NCBI GenBank assembly: GCA_022566235.1
Contig: JADFJI010000004.1
Coordinates: 1 to 18,471 of the forward strand
Source of the DNA: Chloroflexota bacterium
Lineage (GTDB): Bacteria > Chloroflexota > Dehalococcoidia > Plut-88900
Direction of reading: 5' to 3'
DNA length: 18,471 bases
The notes beneath the pieces are model-generated. The model saw only the letters and a program-made list of their open reading frames with translations, did no database searches and had not been told where the DNA came from. This document shows, one piece after another, positions 13,906 through 18,471 of the stretch (within the stretch, counting starts at the first letter, position 1; the number at the start of each line of letters is the position of its first letter). A program made the position numbers and the translations under genes.

Positions 13906-14195
13906 AGTTTCGTCATCGCCTCTTCCATAGTCACGATGGGGTGGATGTCGATGGTGTTCCACTTGGCGAGATCCAACTCCCACACAGTCTGCTCCACCGC
14001 ATGGGCGTGGGGAGCGTCCATTATGACCCAGGAAGTGTGATTCGATGGGTGAATCCATGACCCCTGTATTGCGCATCCGTGAGACTTGGCGACCTTATCC
14101 ATTTTGGGCGCCATGGCCAAGGCCATCTGTTTAGCCGACTCGTTGGCGGCGGCGCAGGTTTCGGGGCCGTGGGTGCTAATAACCATGTAAAGCAT
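13893..14195 (-). CDS. Small ferredoxin-like (dimeric alpha/beta barrel, DUF3303-like) protein
   Basis: 100 aa with the beta-alpha-beta beta-alpha-beta layout of dimeric alpha/beta barrels: 'MLYMVISTHGPETC', a helix 'ANESAKQMALAMAPKMDKVA', 'AIQGSWIHPSNHTSWVIMDA', a helix 'AHAVEQTVWELDLAKW' and 'TIDIHPIVTMEEAMTKL'. This fits DUF3303-like or EthD/ABM-like small proteins, of which I favour DUF3303-like because of the 'MLYMVI...GSW..P..HT...V.DAP...I.PV.T.EEA' pattern; biochemical role unknown. An AGGAGGAG just upstream of ATG 14193-14195 makes it one of the best-supported starts in this region. It lies on the same strand as the alpha/beta hydrolase, 256 bp upstream of that gene's start, with repeat copy 2 between them. 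Confidence 0.75.
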   Translation of the reverse strand: MLYMVISTHGPETCAAANESAKQMALAMAPKMDKVAKSHGCAIQGSWIHPSNHTSWVIMDAPHAHAVEQTVWELDLAKWNTIDIHPIVTMEEAMTKLLGA

Positions 14196-14269
14196 GACTC
14201 CTCCTTTTGGCTAGTAATATGGGTTGGCTTTGATATTAGCATCCCCCGTGTTTCCTCACATAGCATTAA

Positions 14270-14443
14270 CTGATCATTTTTGCTCTTAAAAATAATCAGT
14301 TTGACTTCCCCGAGAAGGCCGACGAACTCCTGGAGATGGCCCAGACCCGCAGGCCCTGGGCTCGGGTGACGATATGCGACGGCAATGGGCGGATTCTGCG
14401 GAGGGTGAAGCCCCTGTGCGCCGGATCTGCGTACCCGGGGTAG
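14270..14443 (+). pseudogene. Degenerate repeat copy 3: ADELLEM/LRRVKP small protein, both halves in frame
   Basis: After TAA 14267-14269 the frame reads 'QFDFPEKADELLEMAQTRRP' then 'WARVTICDGNGRILRRVKPL' to TAG 14441-14443, so the N and C parts are fused in one frame here, defining the order of the family. No ATG, GTG or TTG precedes the conserved part in frame, and the MPNPQYINVRDMGPELVDA start seen in copy 2 is missing. It is therefore an N-terminally truncated copy unless a non-standard start is used. Confidence 0.55.
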
Positions 14444-14585
14444 ATGCAGCAGCGCCATAAATCCAGAGGCTCCATGACAGGCCTCTCTTCCTTGAACTCG
14501 CTGGGTCGGTGCCGACATTCGGCCAATACCCGGGGCCGGTGAAATGTGCCCATCGGGGAGGGTGGTTCCATGTTAAGCTTGGGCA

Positions 14586-15821
14586 ATGATTTCGGCTAAA
14601 GACCCTCGCTACGGATGGATTCTGATAGGCATGTTCGCTGTCAATTATTCGATGGTGGTGATCGCCATCGAGACTATCGGGCTGCTCCTTCCCCAGATAT
14701 CCGAAGAGCTATCCCTCTCCCTCAGTCAGCAGGGGTGGTTGGCCTCGTCCGTGCTGTTCAGCAATCTGATACTCGAAATACCAGCCACCTGGCTCTTTTC
14801 AAAGTATCGTCCTTGGCGGGCCTCAGCGATGTCGTTCTTTGCCGCTGCCCTGTTTGTGGCATTCAATGGATGGGCCCCTACCCTTGCCATCCTGTTCATA
14901 GCCCGCATTGGCCTGGGAATGATCTATCTTTCCACTCAGGCGTCCAGGACCCTGCTGCTTCTACATTGGATACCCGGGCGTCAGATCGGCATCGCTAACG
15001 GAGTCATCTTCAGTGTTATAGAAGCGGTCGTCGGAGTGGGATTCATAGTGATGCCCCTGATCCTGGCGGCCGTAGACGATTGGAGGAGTGCCCTCTATAT
15101 CTGGGCCGGGGCATGCGGGGTGGGTGCGGCACTGTGGCTGGTGCTGGGCCGCGATAAGCCTGCTAATGAACGAGAGGAGTTGGCCCGACCCGGTGTACGG
15201 TCGCCTCTGGGCTCCCTGTTCCGGTACAAGGAAACCTGGATATTGGGCCTGGGGGTATCCGGTGCTTCCGCCGGACGGATGGCCTTCGCAACATTTTGGC
15301 CAACGTATGTAGGCAATGAATACGGGATTTCGATTACAATCGCTGGCCTGATCTTAGGCCTCGCCGGCATAGCCAGGGCCCCGGTGATCCTGGGTGTAAC
15401 GCTATCATCGTTCATATCTGCGCGAACACCCCTCTTACTGGTGATCTGCGGGATCCTGGAGTGTGTGACTTTTATGGGCATGATCTTCGGTGAAACGCTG
15501 CCTATCTTGTTTTTGTCCGGCATCATCAATGGAATGGTCATGGTTTTTATTCCAGCGATGATGACTATGCTTTACCGACTTCCCGGCATACAGGAGCGGG
15601 AGGCCGCTGTGGCGGTGGCAGTCTACTTTAGCTGGCTCTGGATGGGAGCAGCCCTGGGCCCCGTGGTGACCGGGTTGCTGAGCGAAGCCACGGGCGACCT
15701 CGGCTTTGCTCTTCTGATCATGGCCCTGGGGCCTCTTTCCCTGGTGGTTGTGGGCCTGATTCTCCAGGGTTTCGGAAGAAGGGTTGAATCGAGGGCTGAG
15801 ACCCAGATGGAACCCCGTTGA
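14586..15821 (+). CDS. Major facilitator superfamily transporter
   Basis: 411 aa with about 12 hydrophobic segments in two bundles of six, separated by a polar loop near residues 190-215 ('GRDKPANEREELARPGVRSP'). First helix 'GWILIGMFAVNYSMVVIAIE'; the loop after helix 2 has 'FSKYRPWRASAM' in the motif-A position; helix 4 'LFIARIGLGMIYLSTQASRT' has the R-x-G-x-G of MFS proteins; motif-C-like 'IFSVIEAVVGVGFIVMPLIL' in helix 5. The C-terminal tail is short and charged. Substrate unknown; nitrate/nitrite, sugar-acid or oxalate-type MFS members share this layout. No good SD before ATG 14586. Adjacent genes are hydrolase-like, so a catabolic uptake or drug-efflux role cannot be separated. Confidence 0.9.
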   Translation: MISAKDPRYGWILIGMFAVNYSMVVIAIETIGLLLPQISEELSLSLSQQGWLASSVLFSNLILEIPATWLFSKYRPWRASAMSFFAAALFVAFNGWAPTLAILFIARIGLGMIYLSTQASRTLLLLHWIPGRQIGIANGVIFSVIEAVVGVGFIVMPLILAAVDDWRSALYIWAGACGVGAALWLVLGRDKPANEREELARPGVRSPLGSLFRYKETWILGLGVSGASAGRMAFATFWPTYVGNEYGISITIAGLILGLAGIARAPVILGVTLSSFISARTPLLLVICGILECVTFMGMIFGETLPILFLSGIINGMVMVFIPAMMTMLYRLPGIQEREAAVAVAVYFSWLWMGAALGPVVTGLLSEATGDLGFALLIMALGPLSLVVVGLILQGFGRRVESRAETQMEPR

Positions 15822-15854
15822 TGAACATCGATAAATGGCATCGCCCGTTGATAG

Positions 15855-16003
15855 AACCTGGGTCCTCAGGATGCTGAGTGCACGACAGACTTCTCCGAGA
15901 AGGCCGACGAACTCCTGGAGTTGCTTCTGTTGCCCGCCGACCTAAGGCCCGGGTCACGATCTACGACGAGTAGGGGCGGATACTGAGGAGGATGAAGCCT
16001 AGG
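15855..16003 (+). pseudogene. Degenerate repeat copy 4: ADELLEM/LRRVKP small protein, frameshifted and stopped
   Basis: Begins 34 nt after the MFS stop. 'GPQDAECTTDFSEKADELLE' is read in one frame, then 'LLLLPADLRP'; the following 'RVTIYDE' appears only after a phase change, is followed by TAG (15971-15973), and then 'GRILRRMKP'. The stretch 15951-15999 matches copy 1 and copy 3 closely. At least one frameshift and one nonsense codon show it is not a working gene. Confidence 0.55.
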
Positions 16004-16086
16004 GGGCCGGGGATAGAATTAGATAGTTTTGATAATGTCTTAGATTTTCGTTGCGATAGGGAATATCGTCAGTGAAGAAAAAGGGG

Positions 16087-16215
16087 TCAGCGTCCTTTCT
16101 TCCACGCAAAGCGGTGCTTTAACCCGTTACGCGTAACCGCTTGCTGGTTAATGCGCTTCACGAATTCCTCAATCGTTTCTTCTCGCCTTTCTCTCTTGGG
16201 CTTGGATCGGGCCAT
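16087..16215 (-). CDS. Basic 42-aa small protein
   Basis: ATG 16213-16215 to TGA 16087-16089. The protein begins 'MARSKPKRERREETIEEFVK' and ends 'GLKHRFAWKKGR'; it is strongly basic with a central acidic helix, as in small nucleic-acid-binding or ribosome-associated proteins, but I recognise no family. The start is preceded by GGAGGGAG (16225-16232, 9-12 nt spacer). A 12-bp palindrome GTTACGCGTAAC lies inside the gene (16126-16137), and an imperfect hairpin plus CCCCTTTTTCTT follows the stop on the minus strand, which could terminate it. Isolated from other minus genes. Confidence 0.5.
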   Translation of the reverse strand: MARSKPKRERREETIEEFVKRINQQAVTRNGLKHRFAWKKGR

Positions 16216-16356
16216 AATCGCTTGCTCCCTCCGTTTGATGGCTAGAAATGAGTGCGCTTACTGCTAGAGAACAGCCCCCGGGTTGTCCTGATTCTTATCG
16301 AGCGCCCTACGAGCCGCTTCTCCCTTATCATACATAAAACAGCTCTCTTAAGCCAA

Positions 16357-16561
16357 CTAGAATGAAGGCTGAGCGTAGATGACGTAGTGCGTAGGGAAGT
16401 ATTCATCGGAACTACCTAACACGCGCCGGAAGCCAGCCTTCGTTAAAAGATGAGCCAAATGAAGTTTTCCACCCTCATATCGTAAACACCTTAAGATTGT
16501 CATGTACCACAGGGACGCCCTCTCTACTTCAGCCTGATTTAGGACCGAGTACGTAAGCCAT
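16357..16561 (-). pseudogene. Broken gene, C-terminal segment like a small enzyme tail
   Basis: The longest frame, from ATG 16501-16503 to TAG 16357-16359, encodes 48 aa with 'MTILRCLRYEGGKLHLAHLL' then 'TKAGFRRVLGSSDEYFPTHY' and 'VIYAQPSF'. Upstream the same frame continues ('AEVERASLWY') until a TAA at 16561-16563. A second frame starts at ATG 16559-16561 with 'MAYVLGPKSG' then TGA, and joining the two by one frameshift gives a continuous text. The 'LLTKAGFRRVLG...YVIYAQ' end resembles the last helix and strand of class I methyltransferases ('aGF..v......f.~ak'), but this is a weak resemblance. Probably a truncated, frameshifted remnant. Confidence 0.35.
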
Positions 16562-16589
16562 TAAGGACCTGATCGACCTTCTTGCAACT

Positions 16590-16683
16590 GCTCAGCCCCG
16601 AACTCATGGATGCCGAGTACACGACGGACGCCCCCGAAGATGCTGACGAACTTCTGGAGATGACCAGTGCCTTCAGCCCTTGA
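16590..16683 (+). pseudogene. Degenerate repeat copy 5: N-terminal part of the ADELLEM small protein
   Basis: 'LSPELMDAEYTTDAPEDADE' then 'LLEMTSAFSP' and TGA 16681-16683; the first Met (16606-16608) would give 25 aa. It aligns with 'MGPELVDAQFTTDDPMEADELLEM' of copy 2. The C-terminal LRRVKP half is absent downstream. No SD. Confidence 0.5.
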
Positions 16684-17083
16684 GTCCAGGGGAAACCCTC
16701 CGGCTGGACCTGGCGGCATTCTCGACAACCCTCGTCGAGGGCTCAAGGCGGCTACGTACCCCGCGACGCGGGATATGGCCCCAGTCCAGGGCGTGTCCTT
16801 GTTCGGAGGATGTGAACCGAGATGTGGCGAGGAATCGAAACACCTCACACCTGGAACCGCGATGGGCACACTGTATATGGGTCCAAGGCGTGCCCTGGTG
16901 GTAGCGCATACGGGATTTGAGACCCAGGCTCCTATCTGGTACCATTAGCTACGTTTTAGTACCGCTGTTCGACCTCTCGTATAACCCCTTCCCTGCCTGC
17001 TAAACCATCTGATACCATCTAGTCGCACCTAGTGCGTTAGCAAAACGGTTAGCAAAAACAGTCCGATTCAAAGAGACTCTGCT
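16684..17083. other. 400-bp spacer with short palindromes and a 12-bp tandem repeat
   Basis: No recognisable gene; the open frames here have no family features. It holds two 13-bp interrupted palindromes, CCCTCG-T-CGAGGG (16729-16741) and CCCGCG-A-CGCGGG (16760-16772), whose centres are 31 bp apart (three helical turns), a third, CGCAC-CTA-GTGCG (17024-17036), and an imperfect tandem repeat GTTAGCAAAAC/GTTAGCAAAAAC at 17036-17059, directly before the frameshifted KOW-like gene. Confidence 0.5.
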
Positions 17084-17352
17084 ATGCCTGAAGAAGAATA
17101 CCTCCAGCAGTTCCCCGACGGCCGTTGGATGGATACCCGGTACAAGTACGGCCGGGGGACCCGGTCAGGCTCGTTGACGGCCCCGATCGAGGGCGCCTGG
17201 TAACTGTGGACAGTTGTGTGTTCCTCCAAGGGACGGAGGACGTTCCTGGCTATCACCTGGTGCTAGCAGAGGAGGAGTGGGTGACGGTGAGGTGGGAGTG
17301 GGTGGAGAAGGAAAAGATGATGAGTAAGGGCAGTCTTACAGCAACGCCGTAA
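17084..17352 (+). pseudogene. Small KOW/SH3-like protein, frameshifted copy
   Basis: ATG 17084 opens 'MPEEEYLQQFPDGRWMDTRY' then 'KYGRGTR'. One base is missing near 17163 relative to the copy at 11798 (ACCCGGTCAGG against ACCCGTGTCAGG), so the first frame ends early at a TAA near 17203 (about 40 residues), while the second frame continues 'VRLVDGPDRGRLVTVDSC', 'VPGYHLVLAEEEWVTVRWEW' to 17352. Here the N-terminus is complete but the frame is broken; in the other copy the frame is intact but the N-terminus is lost. The tail overlaps the end of the convergent HEPN gene by 17 bp. A TTG start in the second frame (17125) cannot be excluded. Confidence 0.55.
17105..17307 (+). repeat. Direct repeat copy 2 (KOW-like ORF unit)
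   Basis: 203 nt matching 11774-11977 in the same orientation with scattered substitutions and one deletion. The two units bracket about 5.1 kb of accessory genes and small-gene remnants. Confidence 0.85.
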
Positions 17353-17701
17353 GAGTGGTGCGGATTCTCTTGATTACTGGTTTGAGATTTTCAATTTCGC
17401 TTGCTGTGTGTTTATAACCCCAATATCTGGCATTCTCGCTATCTATTCTGAGGAACGTATAGTCAGCTATTAAGGCTAGGTCTCCCCGCGTTTCCGGCAG
17501 TCTAGCCATAGTTTGGGATCGCTGACGATGACTACTGGAATGCATATTCTTAGTCGCTAGAAATGCTTCGATCCAGTGTACAGCCTCATAAAACATACCA
17601 TTGACTACCCAGTCAAAATACAAATTGGAACTGCCAACTACACTGATCCAGAAATCTTTGTTATGGTTGGCTTGGTCAACATGTGTCTCTTTTTTAGGCA
17701 T
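17336..17701 (-). CDS. HEPN-domain protein, possible toxin of a two-gene module
   Basis: 121 aa from ATG 17699-17701 (a GTG two codons upstream is also possible). The pattern 'YFDWVVNGMFYEAVHWIEAF' (28-47), 'HRQR' (58-61) and 'DYTFLRIDSENARYWGYKH' (80-98) is that of small HEPN proteins (dW...~FY.A.h..eA.L...H..R...Y..L...S..ARY). Arg92-x5-His98 fits the R-x4-6-H RNase motif of active HEPN domains. The protein is nearly all helical. It starts within about 10 nt of the stop of the upstream gene, so the two are almost certainly cotranscribed and coupled. A+T-richer than most of the window, suggesting transfer. HEPN families are often toxins or abortive-infection RNases, but an accessory, non-toxic role is also common. 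Confidence 0.65.
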   Translation of the reverse strand: MPKKETHVDQANHNKDFWISVVGSSNLYFDWVVNGMFYEAVHWIEAFLATKNMHSSSHRQRSQTMARLPETRGDLALIADYTFLRIDSENARYWGYKHTASEIENLKPVIKRIRTTLTALL

Positions 17702-17710
17702 GATCACCGG

Positions 17711-18471
17711 CTATTTAGGGAGATGGATAGCCGCGTCTGGCACAAGGTCTCTAACTTCACGGCCTTCTCTATAGCAAATATGAAAATCTACCTTGAACGG
17801 TGGGTGTTCAGTGCTAAAGAGATTAATAATGTGTTCATGCTGACGAGCGATAATGCTACGAATTGACGCCGGGTCTCGCCTAGGGATAACGATCCAATAG
17901 TCTACGAGGAAATCGTCCCCAATAGATACGAACACATCTTCGACGCTTGGATCAACATAGACTTCTTGCTTTATTTTAGAAAGCCATCCATCAGACTCTT
18001 GGCTGGACATGCTACGCACTAATTCTTCGCCTTCCGGCCTGAACTCTGAGGCCAACGCGTTCTTGGGCGTCGTGAATCGTTCGTTGACCAGGCGCAGGCT
18101 CGCCGCTTCGAAGTGCCCCGGCGGAGCAAACTGGTCGTAGGCGTCCCGCCCCGCCTCCGCCGCCGACGCCTTGCCGACCCGAACCGAAGAAGCGAGGATG
18201 CCCTCGCGGTAGACCGAGAGCGTGAGGACCTGGCTCGGCCTGGGTAAGACGGTGGGTTGAGGAACCGTCGCGATGCCGGGGTAGGGGATCTTGAGTTGAC
18301 TCAGACCCTGATCGTTGAAATAGTAGAACGCCTCCCCGTTGGTTGCCGCCGAGGTGAAGGCGTCCGTCATGCTGAAGCTGCCGTTCCAGCGGTGCAGAGA
18401 CGTCGTCTCAGGGATGCCGTTGAAAGCCAGCACGTCCTTCCAGAGCACGTCCACCTCGAACGGATTCGAGA
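17711..18471 (-). CDS. Unknown protein upstream of the HEPN gene (5' end may lie outside the window)
   Basis: The frame is open to the window edge; the first in-window start is GTG 18452-18454 (247 aa), but the codons before it ('SNPFEV') read naturally, so the gene probably begins further right. The N-terminal two-thirds ('GSFSMTDAFTSAATNGEAFY', 'VLPRPSQVLTLSVYREG', 'AASLRLVNERFTTPKNALAS') match nothing I know. The C-terminal ~85 residues ('VEDVFVSIGDDFLVDYWIVI', 'RSIIARQHEHIINLFSTEH', 'PPFKVDFHICYREG') have a beta-alpha-beta pattern I have seen next to HEPN proteins. It lacks the GSxxxGxxxxxSDxD motif of MNT nucleotidyltransferases. DNA left of about 18020 is A+T-richer than the G+C-rich N-terminal coding part, so the ORF may be composite. 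Confidence 0.5.
   Translation of the reverse strand, partial: SNPFEVDVLWKDVLAFNGIPETTSLHRWNGSFSMTDAFTSAATNGEAFYYFNDQGLSQLKIPYPGIATVPQPTVLPRPSQVLTLSVYREGILASSVRVGKASAAEAGRDAYDQFAPPGHFEAASLRLVNERFTTPKNALASEFRPEGEELVRSMSSQESDGWLSKIKQEVYVDPSVEDVFVSIGDDFLVDYWIVIPRRDPASIRSIIARQHEHIINLFSTEHPPFKVDFHICYREGREVRDLVPDAAIHLPK

Noticed and set aside
12655..16683. CRISPR-like array from the recurring similar units
   Set aside because: Repeats are coding, of unequal length and hundreds of bases apart, with genes between them; no short regular spacers.
16561..16948. Overlapping plus and minus frames of 90-102 codons in the spacer
   Set aside because: Frames on both strands are equally open, without SD, motifs or codon bias, and one is antisense to the ADELLEM remnant.
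18452..18471. tRNA T-arm-like text (GAATCCGTTCGAGG on the minus strand)
   Set aside because: No acceptor, anticodon or D-arm pairing around it; it reads as codons of the upstream HEPN-partner gene.

Overview
The window is about 18.5 kb of G+C-rich bacterial DNA with leaderless intergenic gaps, GGAGG-type ribosome sites and a bacterial-type gatC-gatA pair without gatB beside it. Tandem flavin oxidoreductases, a PF20091-like alpha/beta hydrolase and the inverted repeats built on GTCCCGA/TCGGGAC and CCTGTCCTGAGTCTATCGAAGG remind me of environmental Chloroflexota (Dehalococcoidia-like) genomes. That placement is inference from general impression, not from a marker gene.

Left block (1-5174, minus strand): gatC and gatA, then a PLP-dependent Cys/Met-metabolism enzyme, then a tandem-domain SagB/nitroreductase-type dehydrogenase, all in one direction and probably one transcript. 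After a 200-bp spacer packed with hairpins lies the start of an M24 (creatinase N-domain) peptidase cut by the window edge. From 5340 transcription diverges: two tandem, clearly duplicated FAD-dependent amine-oxidase-like genes (5340-8059), a large PF20091-type alpha/beta hydrolase (8291-10297), a small lipoprotein (10488-10949) and a calcineurin-like phosphoesterase (11048-11767).

Right block (11.77-17.35 kb) is accessory in character. It has a RidA-family protein, an alpha/beta hydrolase, a ferredoxin-like small protein and an MFS transporter, separated by spacers full of broken small genes. Two families recur. A ~204-bp KOW-like small ORF occurs as direct repeats at both ends (11774 and 17105); the second copy is frameshifted. 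At least five degenerate pieces of another small-protein gene (N part with ADELLEM, C part with LRRVKP) lie at 12.67, 13.75, 14.30, 15.87 and 16.59 kb. All copies of both families are on the plus strand. Two further unannotated minus-strand small coding segments lie at 16087-16215 and 16357-16561.

Right edge (17336-18471, minus strand): a two-gene unit, part of it A+T-rich, with a HEPN-domain protein directly downstream of a larger protein of unknown function. It resembles a toxin-antitoxin or defence-type pair.

I found no tRNA, rRNA, CRISPR array, transposase or integrase.
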